Origin: Dicaeum eximium
Taxonomy: Eukaryota > Chordata > Aves > Passeriformes > Dicaeidae
Direction of reading: 5' to 3'
NCBI GenBank assembly: GCA_013396995.1
Contig: VWZP01010941.1
Span: forward strand, 1,173,074-1,237,073
DNA: 64,000 nucleotides
In this document: positions 12,531-24,185 of the stretch, piece by piece
Position numbering within the stretch: the stretch's first letter is position 1
Layout of the letters: the number at the start of each line of letters is the position of its first letter
Made by a program: the position numbers and the translations under genes
Notes under the pieces: generated by a model
Told to the model about the DNA's origin: nothing
Databases searched by the model: none
Seen by the model: only the letters and a program-made list of their open reading frames with translations

Positions 12531-14677
12531 TTTGCAAACTATTAAACTCTACCATATAATGAGGTATCTATTTAAATACTCTTTTCTTTGAAAAGCAACT
12601 CTGCCCAACTACGGTGTAGTGTTGGAGAGCTCAATTAATGCCTTGCAGAATGAATGGGAAACTGCCCAAGCCATCACATTGCTCATACAGGGTGCTGCAG
12701 TCACCTAAATGGGACTGAGGCACTTCAAAGTGCACGCCCTACTTTATGTCCACTACAAACACAGGAAAAAAACACAAATGCAAACGGGGGTTCAATCTCT
12801 GGCCCGTGAGAAGCTGCAAACCTCATGCTCCCCACTCGTGCCTTGGTGAATCTTGGCATCATAGCACCAGATTCCTGACAACACAAATTCAAACTCATAT
12901 TTGGAAGTCTCTTGCACTGAACTGTAGAAACCTCCCATACTACATTAGAGAGCTAATCAATTTCTTTTGTGAGTTTGAGGATGTGTGTTGCTCATTGATT
13001 TCTAAAAGGTTCCCTTGACACCTCCCTTGGTAATTACTGCGTCTTCCGCAAGCAGCCAGCTCTGGAGTTTGAATCCCAGGTGAAATATTCAATTGAGATG
13101 TTGCTGAAGAACAGCGAATAGGAATCAAAACCTGGACACTATGACAAGCTTTACTAGTTTGTTTTTAAACTTTCTATCTCACCAAACTTGTGAAGCAGCT
13201 GGTAGAGAGGCAGCCAAGTGCCTGTGAAAAGGAGGCTGGAGAATGTACAGCAAGTGCATCAGAGGCTGCCTTGCTGCTCATTTATGGTAATTTCTGATGC
13301 TGATTCAGTCAGCTACGAAGTGAAACACATCCATGTGTACTTTCCTATTGCTGCTTCCTAAAGCTTCTCGGAATAATTAACAAGTGTGATATTTTCTTCC
13401 AGCACAAACAGATCAAGATTAAACCATGCTGTGGGGGAGATAAGCTAAAGGTCACTGGGAAATTTCATAAACTATAAATGCATTAGTATAATTAGCGTTC
13501 ACTGGTACATCAAGGTGGGATCAGGAGTGTCAGGTTGGGTTCTATTTTTGCTGAGAGTGATGTCTCACTTACCCACTCCTCCAAGTACAAACCTACTTAC
13601 CATCCAAGCATCATCAAATGTACGCAGAAGGCTCCTGCTATGGGGAAACATTTCAAGATGTTCACCTTGGTTAGAAGATGGTGATTCCCTAGCAGCAGCA
13701 CTCGTCACAAATAGCTTTTGAGTGCCCAGAGATAATTGTGACCAAGCAAGGCAGTCTGCTTCATATTTAAGCATGAGACCTCTCTGGACCGAAGTTGTTC
13801 CAGCTCTGGTCCCTTCTGTACTTTGTGTAGGGCACTGGGGGCCTTTTCCCCCAGACTAAAGCAGCTGTGTAGTTGTTCTGTGCATTGTTAAACAGTCACT
13901 CTAATTCACACTGGGGAGTTCCACTTCATCAGTGAATAAAGCAATGTTTTATTTTCTTTAATTCTCTAATGGGCCTTACAGTCCTGGGAGACTGAACAGT
14001 GCAGTAGAAAAACAAGAATTCCTTGCTAAAATGAGTGCATTCTTAGCCACCCCCAAGAAATAACCATCTGTATTTCAAAAGCTAGTATTTGGCTCAAACA
14101 AAGGAATCAAAAAGAAATAGTGTATTTCAAAACTGTGTCCACCTTTCTTTGAAATCCTTCAAACAGGATTGCTGCTTTTTGGATTTTTTTTTATTCCTGT
14201 GGTGTCACATGGTAAGGATGGCAATGAGTTCAATGGAAAGCAGAGCATGGTCTTGCAGAGTCTGTATAAGGAGTAAAGTTGCATATGACCACTGATTGTA
14301 AAATCTCGAGCAGTATCTCATTATCCTGATTTGTACTGTGCTCCTATTAAAAATACCTGAGACACACTGAGTTGGTGTGAAATGTCTGAGCCTACCAAGG
14401 ATTTGGGGCAATATCAAGATGGTCTACCGAAGAAGATATCCACGTGATGTTCCAAAAGGCATGTCCACTCTAATGTCTCCTTTTAACAAGCCACGATATC
14501 CTGCCAGAGAGGATCTGCTCCAAAAACTGTTCTTACATCGTAAAAGAAACAAGCTCTGAGCAAACTGACATTTGGGTTTAGAATTGCATTGCAGGGAAAA
14601 TATAATAGCAGCATGTAAAGAGAAAAGGTAGGAAGAGAGAGGAGGCTGGTGAAGGCTTACTTGCTTTGCTACCTTAC

Positions 14678-14866
14678 CCGAGCGGAGCTGCTTGATTCGC
14701 CCGTTGCTGGTTGCGGTGTCGACGGGCAGGAAGTCCTTAAACCAGGAGATTTCGGGATCAGGGTTACCACTGGCAGCACAGAGCATCGTGGCTGTGCGGG
14801 CCTTTTCCACCACCTTCAGCTGCGGGCCCATGTCAATGGTTGGGAAGCCAGCTGGGAGGTGGTCTT
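14678..14866 (-). CDS. PTPRF: PTPRF (LAR) coding exon: first part of Ig domain 2
   Basis: Coding exon of a type IIa receptor protein tyrosine phosphatase, a cell-surface adhesion receptor that acts at synapses and in axon growth. Read on the minus strand, the acceptor is a pyrimidine tract ending ctgcag and the donor is G|gtaagg. The 189 nt are fully open, begin and end in phase 1, and give EDHLPAGFPTIDMGPQL and onward to GRIKQLRS plus the first base of a glycine codon. The B-strand cysteine (TATMLCAAS) and the core tryptophan (EISWFKDF) of Ig2 are present; the partner cysteine lies in the next exon, which I did not find in the window. VVEKARTATML and EISWFKDF match LAR, whereas PTPRD and PTPRS have VVERTRTATML and EITWFKDF. 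At FLPVDTATS, human LAR as I remember it has proline where this sequence has threonine. The frame stays open for a short way past both splice sites, but conservation stops at them. Confidence 0.94.
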
Positions 14867-17800
14867 CTGCAGGAGGAAAAAACACACAAGGTTAAAGAGA
14901 AACACCCCAGAGTAGCAATGGGATACAGTTGCAGTGACAGCAGTGCCACCCTACAGCATCTGTGCCTCGGCTGGAAAACAGCAGCCTGACTTCCCTGCTG
15001 AGAAGGTTATCAAGCCCTTAAAGCACATTAGGCTCTATAATGAGCATTCATTACACCAATAGAAGCTTCCACTAAATTTAACTCCATTTAAATCAATTGC
15101 CTTGGGAAACGTTCATAATTTTCATTGATACGTAAGCTGCATCCATTGTTGTTAATAATTCAGTAAAAGCAGGTATTTGACTTTTTGTGGGAGGACTGAG
15201 TTGAAGATAGCAGACAAACACAAAACCAAACAGTTTGAGGCATCTTGAAAAACAACAACTAAACAATAAAACCCTTTAGAAAGGTCCAGAGAGGCCTTTT
15301 TGTTTTTTTTTTTTTGACTTGCATCATTTTGTCACATTGGTAGGATAGACTGTAAATTTCTTCCTCATGCCTCCAAATCTGATTCTGAAGGCTTTTAGAG
15401 ACAAATGAATGTATAGCTAATGAGCCACACTCTGCTCATGAGCCGCCTGGCCAGACTGTGCTGTGGCAAGCTCCTGGTGCATTTTCTGGGCTGTAGAGAG
15501 CAACAGAGGCATGCAAAAAATGGCCAGTGCATGCTCTGGCATGGCTTACTACAATACTGTGAAACAAAGCATCCCCTTAACTGCTGAAATCATTCATACA
15601 GCAGGTAGAAAAATAGTTAATTGGGTTTGTTGCTGCAGAGCACGCTCAGGTAGGCTGGGTTGAATACATTAGGCAGCCTTCACTGATAAGCCAAGGCATG
15701 CTCCAACATCATCATTCAATAGCAGCTGCAGAACTGAGCTCATTTATTCATTCTGTGGCAAGATGTACTGTACTCTGGTAAGCCTGAACTGCAATCAAAA
15801 GAACATACTTTCGCAGAAAAAAAAGAACTTGAAGAACATTAAGGAACTTTTAAAGCACTAGAAACTCAATTATTTTGAGTATGCTTCTTTTTTCCCTGTT
15901 TTAAGGAACCTTAATCAAACTTCTTCTTTGGCAAATCTGATTCTGCAAGGCTCCCAGCTCACTGCAGTGTTTAAACAAACAAGACCTTAGCATCTTCCCA
16001 AGTCCCAGAGGAGTCTGAACCTGCAGCAATTTGATTTTTCCTGCTATCACTGTACATCTGTACCCCTCACTCCTCAGAGGAAGATACTAGCAATAGGTCA
16101 CCTCAGGTGCTTCCTTCTACCTCTACTGCCACACCTGCAGCACAAACATGGCCTGTGGTAGCTAATCTTGCATATGTCTACCTAAGATCTCAAGAGAATT
16201 CCCAAGACCCTTGACTTGTTTGCACATCGAGACTGTAGCACAAGGCAACATCTGCTAGAAACAAAAAAATGCCTGGGAATATCATTTAGATGAGGGTGAC
16301 TATGAAGCATTCAAGGTTTTCTACAGGAAAAATAGGTTCCTGATGTTTATTAAAAGCACAAAATTTATTTTGTCTCCCAGATTGACCTCCTGAGAAACCT
16401 CTCTCATCATGAGCAAGCATAAATGGAATTATTTTTTTTAATGAAAGGTACTATGAAAACTAGTTCCTTTTAAATTTGCTCTCCATTGATTTTCAGAGAC
16501 AAAAGGTACATAGAGCTTAACTGGAATGACACCAGCACCAGCATTCAATAGCAAGCAACAGAAGCACTCAATACTGAGCAACCACAATGTATGCTCCTAC
16601 ATGGCTGAAAAGAAATAAAAGAAGGGTACACACAAAAGTACAACATGGTATAGACTTAAAAGCAAAGGAAGATACATAGAAAAAGCAGTAAATAATGACA
16701 GTCCCTTGGATTAAGGCCAAGTTTGCCTATAGTGCAGCACCTTGCCATTTAGGGTATTGAAAACAGATGTTTACTCTTGGGAGACTGAAACCCCAAAGTG
16801 ATCTAATCTAATCACCACGATTACCATTGACAATCTTTTCTGGTTTGCACAAGATTTTACAAAGAATGCACTGTGCTAAGTATCACCCAGTTAACTTTGT
16901 CCAAAGTCTGTGTAGAGGCTTAGCACATAGCAAACAAAGCAAACCTGAAACCAGCATTTGTACAAGAAATCTCCTTCCTGTCTGCAATGATCCCTGACCA
17001 CAGACAGGAGAGAGACCAGAGAGTCCTTCACAGTGTCTGATCCACAGGTACACAACCAGTCTGCTGCACTGGAGGACTGTTCAATCAAAATTAGCAGTCT
17101 GTGATGAGCCACAGAGCAGTAGAAATTACACCATCTAACCTTGACTTCACTGAGTACAACAGAGAGACACTGATTACAAACACCCAGCAGCAAAGCTGCC
17201 TCTGCTGTACTAGAACTCTTGGCTCAAGCCTTTTCTACACTCTGAAGTTAAATACGAGGCTGCTCCCACATCATCCCCTTCTGCAAGACCAAATCAATAC
17301 AGAGCCCAGGTGAGAACGCTGGGCACTCATCAGCTGAACAGAGGGCACAGGTTAGCACCACGTGATGAGCCTCAGTACCCACAGCCCACGCCGTGCTGGA
17401 CACAGACAAGCACAGCCAGCCATGTGAGGTTCATGCAGTGTACAGTCTTCTCCCTCTTAGATACATACAAGCCCCAAAATTTTTGTGGCCAGTGACAGTA
17501 GTAGAGAAACGGTGCATCCTTCACAGTCAGAGCCCCAGCATGTTTCCTGGGCTGGCACTGGTACTGCTACAGCCCAGTTTCCATGCATGCCTGGAGCTTG
17601 AAACCACCAGAACTTCAGCAAGCAGTGCTGGCACGCCTGCACCTACCAAGCAAGGACTTGCTTGATCCCTTGTCAATCAAACACGGAGGCAGCACCCGTG
17701 TTTAAGAGCAGCAGTGTGACTCCAGGAGGCTGTAGTCCCAGGTCACATCACTGAGTGATGAGATGCCCAGGGAAATCTGACAGCTGGTCTCTGATGACAC

Positions 17801-20695
17801 CTCAGACACCCAGAGGCTGGAGTTCACTTCACCTGCTGTTAGTTCTGTGGTAGCTTCAGGGGACATGTGCTGGGTACAAGGTCAGAATGTCACACAAGGT
17901 CTGGGGATCTAGCTCAAGAGGAGGACAAGCATCTTCTCCAGAGGTGGTCCAAGGTGAACCTGTACCATCATGAAATGGGGAGCCTCAACCACTCCAGGTC
18001 TCCCCTGTATTGTGTGGCTCTGGTAGACCCCAAAACCCTCCTGGAAAAGAGTGGCTTTGGAAAAAACCTGAGCTGGTCACACCACAGAGCACAGCCCAGA
18101 ACAAGCCCACGCCTGCCCCGTCAGCAACACTCCTGCAGAGATAACAGGGCTCCGTTCCAGCCGGGCTTGGCGCTGCTGACTTCACTGGGACAGCAAGGGA
18201 TGTGTCTGTGTTCAAACACCACAGACCACGATAGGAGTTCAGAGCTGTTCTTGCCGTGCCTTGCCCTCAGGCAAAGTCTAATCTAGGTATAATTATGAGG
18301 CTCAGTCATGCCTCGGCTCCTTTCAGCCCCTGCTCGCTGTACTAACTTGTCTGCACACAGAGCTTGTCAGTAATAGCCAACCTCCTATTCCAGCCAACAC
18401 GAGGATACTCTTATTTGAGAAAATGAGGTTGTCAGCACTTGGTTTTATTTGAGGATAGCCAGTGTGCCTTCACTGCACATTAGAACAGGCTATGAATCTG
18501 CTTTCAAATGCATACCATAGAAACCAGTTTTTATTTCTGGGTTTCAGATACTTTCAGAAGGTAGACATTAGGTTAGAGCAAGCAAAATCTAGGCACAACA
18601 GGATTTCTGGGAGCACTGCAAGCTCTAACTGCCTCCATAGACTAAAGCAGCAGTAGCAGAAACTACAGAGGAAAGCAGGAGAAGAGGAGAAAAGCAGGAG
18701 GAAAGGAGAGGGAAACAAAAAGAGAGAAAAGAACAAACAAGTGAGTTTTGCAGTTACAAACTGAAACCTGGAAAATCCACAGCCAGCCTAAGGTCTTGCT
18801 AGCAGTAGTCACCAAGGAGACAGGAATGTCCCTCTGGCATCTAGCATGACAGCATGGGCAGAGGATATCTCCTCTCACTTGACAGCTCCCTTTGCTAATC
18901 TTCTTTCTGAGGTGACAGAAATCTAACCCCTGCTCTCATACAGCTCTTTTGTGCCAAAGATTTCTCATCTTTAAGGAAAAAGCTAAGGTAAGAAACCCCC
19001 ACAGCCCCAGACTGGAGCAGAGACCTCCTTTAGAGCAGCTACAATTACATGGCTTGTTCCTCAGCTCCCCAGAAAACTACCTTTCCTGAGGATGCTGCTG
19101 TGAGAGACATACCCCTCGGTGTGTCCTTATTTTCTGCATCACTCGAAATATCAAGTGATGGTAAGGGACATAGAGGCAATTGCAATTTACCTCTTACAAG
19201 AAGTACGGATCAGCCCCAGCATGGAATGGTGTGTAGATAACAGCTGCTTGCAAAAAAGGCCTGCAGAGGAGTCTGTGGTGAGCACAGCTGTTGACAGCTG
19301 AATCCTGCAGGATTACCCCCGGGATTTTGCTGAAAACTTGTAATCTCCCACAGGACAAAAAAGTTGGAGAAGCTGAATATCAAATTGCTACCAGCACAAA
19401 CACTGTATGGCACTCACTGCTCTTGCAGCCAAGCAGTTGTGTTTTGTGGGGGGGTTATATCCTGACTTGGCACCTCTAAAACCTTCCCCCTACCACTGTT
19501 TATTTCCTCTGTGTCAACATAGGAAATGGTAGTTTAGAAATGATAGTGCGAACTGTAAACACGTTTATGGGAGTTATTTGTCACATTCTTCTTCCTATAA
19601 AGGCAAGGCTTGCTTACTATCATGAGTCCAATTGTTCAGACTGCTGTGGGAGAGTTAAAAAATGATAGCAAATATAATCTGAAAATAGGAAAAAGTAGCT
19701 TTTCTATACATTACAGCTACAGCTGCGAGGGTAAATCTCTTACAATCCATCAAAACCACTGCCCCACTGGAAGGAGTGCTCTCAACTCCTTTCAAGTAAG
19801 ATTTTGGGCCTTATCCCCATACAGGGCTGGAAATGGCTTATCTGGGCCACTGGCTGCCTCCAGTCTGCATCAGCTGAGGAACTTCCAGATCCACATCAAT
19901 TTTAGGATCTCGGTAGGGATGATTAAAACACAAAGCTGCTTTGTTTTCAGTTCTGCCAGCTATCTGAAACCACTCAGGAGTGTGTGGTGCTAGGGACAAG
20001 CCAGGAAATGGATTGAGGGCAGAGAGATCTCTGATAAATGTGTTTGACTGTGGTCAGCATTGCACAGGAGCAGGATACACAAACCAAAAGCTATTTCACA
20101 TGTTCCTTACCCATTTGGGGAGACAGGCTGGGATCACACCCAGTTCACGTCACCAGGGTTGAACTGATCCTGCCCAGATGTGGTGGTTTGATGCACTGTA
20201 GCACAGGATGTTGCAGGGATAACCCTTGCCTACTGACAGACTATTTCCTGATGGATCAATGGAATTACTTTGCAAATTTTGCAAGGTTCCAAATCTCCCT
20301 TTGGGACACAGAAACGCATTTGCAAACGTAAAATTATCAGTGCAAGGACGACAGACTGGGTAGTTGGCAATATTTACTAATGAAAGACGCAAGCCAGTAA
20401 CATTGTAAGCACACCACAAAGCAGGACATCTGTTTGCTGAATAAACAGCCCTGATTCCTTCAGCACAGGTTACACGGCACAGCTATTCAATTACCTCAAG
20501 ACAATCAAAAGCAGCCGAGCAATCCGGTGGCCCAGAAGAATGGCATCACTTTACATGATAAGAAAACCCTGACATCACTCTGTTCAGGTTCAACTGAAGC
20601 TGCACAAGAGCATTTTATCAGCCATTTTGAGGCAATGCTCTCTTTCTGCATCCTTCTTACACAAGTCCCTAAAGAGGTGCACCACAAGTATTACC
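14867..20695. other. PTPRF: Intron stretch with no gene seen
   Basis: Contains a 13-T run at 15303-15315 and a purine-rich tract at about 18666-18740. Short open frames around 17.3-18.3 kb on both strands show no family resemblance. No clear transposable element was recognised. Confidence 0.6.
18666..18740 (+). repeat. Purine-rich low-complexity tract
   Basis: About 75 nt are almost all A and G on the plus strand, with isolated C. They include near-repeats of gaaagcaggag and aaaagcaggagg. On the transcribed minus strand this is a long polypyrimidine tract ending ctctgtag, so it looks like a strong acceptor with no recognisable exon behind it. Confidence 0.6.
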
Positions 20696-20699
20696 CAAA

Positions 20700-21010
20700 T
20701 TCATGGTCTCCAAAGTCTGCCCGGTGTTGGGCTGCCGCCCCTGTGGGGAGTGGCGGGCGGAGTGAATTTGTGCGAGCTGGCTGCGGGAGACAAGTCTCAT
20801 CCAGGCTAATGAACACCCCCCTCGACATTGGCACCGCCTTGTAATTGCCTAAGGAAAAGGTGGGGCAGCGAAACCAACCTGTTTCAAAGGCAGCACAGTC
20901 TTAATTACAGGGTTAGTGAGTATAAAACAGTTTCAGGCAGGCAGAAAATACAAACAGTCATCTATTGATGACAAGGCTTTTAATGACAATCTGCTGGCTT
21001 TGTATGACAT
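20700..21010. promoter_or_regulatory. CpG cluster next to an AT-rich conserved-looking block
   Basis: Roughly eight CpGs fall in about 140 nt (20720-20835), with gcccggtg, gccgcccc and ggcgggcgg. They are followed by a block with tcttaattacag and ttttaatgacaa. The pairing of GC-rich and homeodomain-type AT-rich sequence resembles intronic regulatory elements. Function is inferred from composition only. Confidence 0.25.
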
Positions 21011-23210
21011 CATGCCAACGTGACATGCTGAAGCCGTGTACTGAAAATGGGGAGAAGGGCACAGATGAATGGGTGGGTGTGGAAACAAGCTCCAGAAGGA
21101 CTTCTCTGTTTCACGGTGTAACCACATGAATTACTGCACAAGAGCTTACAGTAAACAAAGTATTTGCTATCTCTTATAAAGATCACAGCACCAGCAAAAC
21201 AGCTCACAAAAGAAGGAATCTGAGTCAGTTCAAAACAAAGAAAGTACTGTAAGGAAAATTCAAGAAAATACGAGACTAGACATGGCAGAAGAAGATAAAC
21301 TGTCAAGCAGATTCCTGCTCCAGGGGCTCACAGCGTGGGAGCTCACGGGACCTGCTTGTTCCAGAGCTTATGAGTCCATAAAACACCTGATGGAGACAGT
21401 GCTACCCTTCCAGTGCCAGAAGGGCACTGCTGACATTGTCCTCTCATGTCTGGACAGCAATTACAAGATCCAATAGTTTCTCAGTGGTGTAGGTGGGCAT
21501 TCCCAAGCACCTGTTTCTCAGAGGGGAGCAGGATGGCTTTGCAGAGGCAGGTGCTCCCCAGACTAAGACAAAGCAGCACCTCCCAGCTTGCTCTGATGAG
21601 GAATCAGGCTGTGCTCCTGCCCAGCCCCTGTGCTGCTTTCTCCATGCACAGTGCTAAGGTGACCCACAGCCACTGCAGCAACCTGTCCCCTCCCAGGGCT
21701 GAGCCCCCCACATCTGCCACGTTCACTGGCACTGGTGAACAAGCAATTCCTCTCCCTCCTTCACAGGTAACCTTGTGCTTGACAGAGGCAACGCAAAGAT
21801 GATTAACAGCTGCTGAAGCTGACTCAGAACAGAGGTAAGTCACAAACCTGCCCAAATTAAAGGTGTGCACCCACAACCCACTGTTGCAGTTCTTAGTTTA
21901 GGGATCTTCTAAGTAATAACAACTTCTGCCCTGTATTGTGTCAGCTGCAGAGTCTGCTGCCAACCAGGAGACCTCAACCCATGCTGGAAGAAAACAATTA
22001 TTTACAGCTTGATCAGATTAGACTGCAACAGTCAGAAGTGGCATTTACAAAATCCCTACTACCACAACATCTTTCTGTCAACCCAGCTACCTCTTCTGGC
22101 TTTCATTCCAGTTTTCTCATAATGACAGTCACAGTTGCAGCCTTGGTCCTAAACTCAAGTTTTTCCAAGACTGAGACACCAAATATATCTAAAATAATTA
22201 AGAAACTCCAGAAGGAAGATTATAGCAGAAGCTTCTCTGCTCAGGCTAAACAAACTCTGTGCCACAGGGCAGAGCTCCAAGCTGAGGACACAGCCTCACG
22301 GGGTACTGAGAAGTGTGATACAAAGCCTTAGGATGTGAGGAACAGCCTGGACCTCCTGCCCCAAGCCTGCTACTCTGCCACAAGTGTAAAGCAGTGCCAC
22401 AAACAATTCAAAGCTGAAATCACATGAAAACAAGTGTTTTCCTGAAAGACCAGAGAAACTAGTTGGTCATGTTAGTGAAGTACTGAAAGAGCTTAGACTG
22501 TATGGCACTGAGAGTCATTTAAGGGTTTCAGTGTATAGCACAGCAAAAGCTACATCAAGAAATGTCAAAAATGTGGATGAGGAAAAGCTTGCACAGAAAC
22601 AGAACGTATCTGCAAGACTCCCTGGCTAAGCAACCATTTTTTTTAAAAATCCTTGTTTGGCAAGAAAAAAAAATTATTTCCTCCCTCAAAATTACAGTAT
22701 GATTTCAAGTAGGTAAAAATAGAGTTTTCTGGGTCATATCCAACAGCTGATAAATAAGGCTAGGCTCTTTCAGTAACTACTACTACAAAAAAAACCCCTC
22801 ATCAGCTGGAAGTATGCATTGAAAAAACTCACAAAAGTACTTCAAAAGCATGAATTCAGAAGGGTTTTGCAGCCAGCTATTAAGACTCTATAGTAAAGGA
22901 ACAGTAAAAGTCAACCATGCTGTGCTTTCAGGCAGGACTGTGCCATTTGCTGGTACCAGCTGTTGAATATAACTGCCTGTAGAACTGTTTTCAAACCATT
23001 GTTGCTTTCTAATATTTTATACTGAGAAATACAACATAACTATTGCTAGTGCATGTTTCCTTGTGACAGAATATATAAACACACCCCCACTAAAACACAC
23101 CCAAAGCTTCAATCTTTACAAGGAAAAGCATGGCAACAGCCCTTACTCGTAGTCAAAGTCATTCATTAATACACTGCATTTTTCATACTACCTGCCCTGA
23201 TGTGAGGTGT
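21011..23210. other. PTPRF: Intron stretch with no gene seen
   Basis: No exon, RNA gene or clear repeat recognised. Open frames at about 21.4-22.3 kb on the plus strand are short and lack any known domain. Confidence 0.6.
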
Positions 23211-23214
23211 TATT

Positions 23215-23340
23215 AGCATAAAGATTTTCAGTTTTAAAATGTGCAATCAATAATGCATTACCATATGTCATTAAATCCAATGTGTGGTTAAATTAATAGA
23301 GCATTTGACTTTTGATCCATGTATGTTTGGTTGCAGTTGA
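23215..23340. promoter_or_regulatory. AT-rich candidate conserved non-coding block
   Basis: Contains gcaatcaataatgcatta, atgtcattaaat, the Runx-like tgtggtta and ttaaattaatag in about 125 nt, with no repeat resemblance. The dense homeodomain-type cores suggest an enhancer, but only by composition. Confidence 0.22.
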
Positions 23341-23930
23341 GTGCAGGGAAAAGGGCATGAGAACGGAGTTAATCTGACAGCAGAGCTCTCCCACGCTTTC
23401 TAACATCAAGTTTCAGATTAAAGTGAAGCATTCCTGTTACCACTCAGCTGGAATACTAAATCTGTTCATTTCCACTTCACAGGCCAGAATGCGAGATTTT
23501 CGGTCACTTAACTCCTACTGAAAGGGCTGGATGTGCTAAAATCTGATTTGCTTAGTTTTTGCTGCCTGTTGCATCATTGTCAATCCAGCAGTTTCTCCTT
23601 CTCTGGGGAACATTGCAGCCTGTCAGAGCATCACTGGCCAGGAAGTCTCAAGCAAAAACTTTGATTAAGGATGTGAACAAGTTGTGTGTTTTGACAAAAT
23701 GTCCTGCTGAAAAAGTTTTCTTTTCCAGCCATTGTTCCAACATGGGAAAGAAAAAGTACTGCTTTTCCTTGCATCTAAGCTACTAAAAAAGGAAGGATTC
23801 AAACAACATGGATGAGCAATGACTGCTGACTTTTAAGGAGAGAATGACCTCCCTCTTGTCTTTCGTCCTCCCCAGGATCCCCAAAGAAAGCCCCTTGAGG
23901 TACCAAGTAACTGGAAGTTAGCAAACAGCA

Positions 23931-24185
23931 CGGGGTTGAGGGCACCCTGTCAGTCTGCAGACCAGGCTGGGTGAAGTGTCCATCTGCTGGAGGGTAGGGT
24001 GGCTCTGCAGAGGGACCTGGACAGGCTGGATTGACCAGCCAAAGCCAACACTATGAGGTTCACCAAGGCCAAGTGCTGGGTCCTGCCCTGGGTCAGAACA
24101 ATACCATACAGAGCTACAGCCTGGGGGCACAGGGCTGGAAAGCTGCCCAGCTTGGAAACAGAAACTTAAAGTTGTGCTGGGGAGG
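23931..24185 (+). repeat. CR1 LINE fragment, sense orientation
   Basis: The sequence follows the avian CR1 consensus downstream of the reverse transcriptase core. Landmarks in order are agggcaccctgtcag, atctgctggagggtaggg, ggctctgcagagggacctgg, acaggctggattgacc, atgaggttcaccaaggcc, aagtgctgggtcctgc and ggctggaaagctgccc. Small indels and stops show it is dead. It is the least decayed CR1 copy in the window and the main reason for calling a bird. Confidence 0.88.

Larger units (their letters stand above)
7182..14677 (-). other. PTPRF: PTPRF intron between the Ig2 exon and mini-exon A
   Basis: An intron of 7,496 nt bounded by the donor gtaaggt at 14677 and the microexon acceptor at 7182. No coding exon was recognised inside. 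No clear transposable element is visible by eye. The block at about 12405-12530 is AT-rich and uninterrupted by repeats, and is listed separately. The region 9600-10850 has several short open frames on both strands without family resemblance. Confidence 0.75.

Noticed and set aside
13060..13085. gtttgaatccc, resembling a tRNA B box
   Set aside because: No cloverleaf can be drawn around it.
14424..14677. Open frame continuing past the Ig2 exon donor
   Set aside because: Protein similarity to LAR stops exactly at the G|gtaagg donor; the extension is intron read-through.
23140..23175. Minus-strand NDFDYE before a gtaaggg donor, reminiscent of the Ig1 IEFDD region
   Set aside because: An in-frame stop lies 14 codons upstream of the donor and no acceptor or Ig1 residues surround it.
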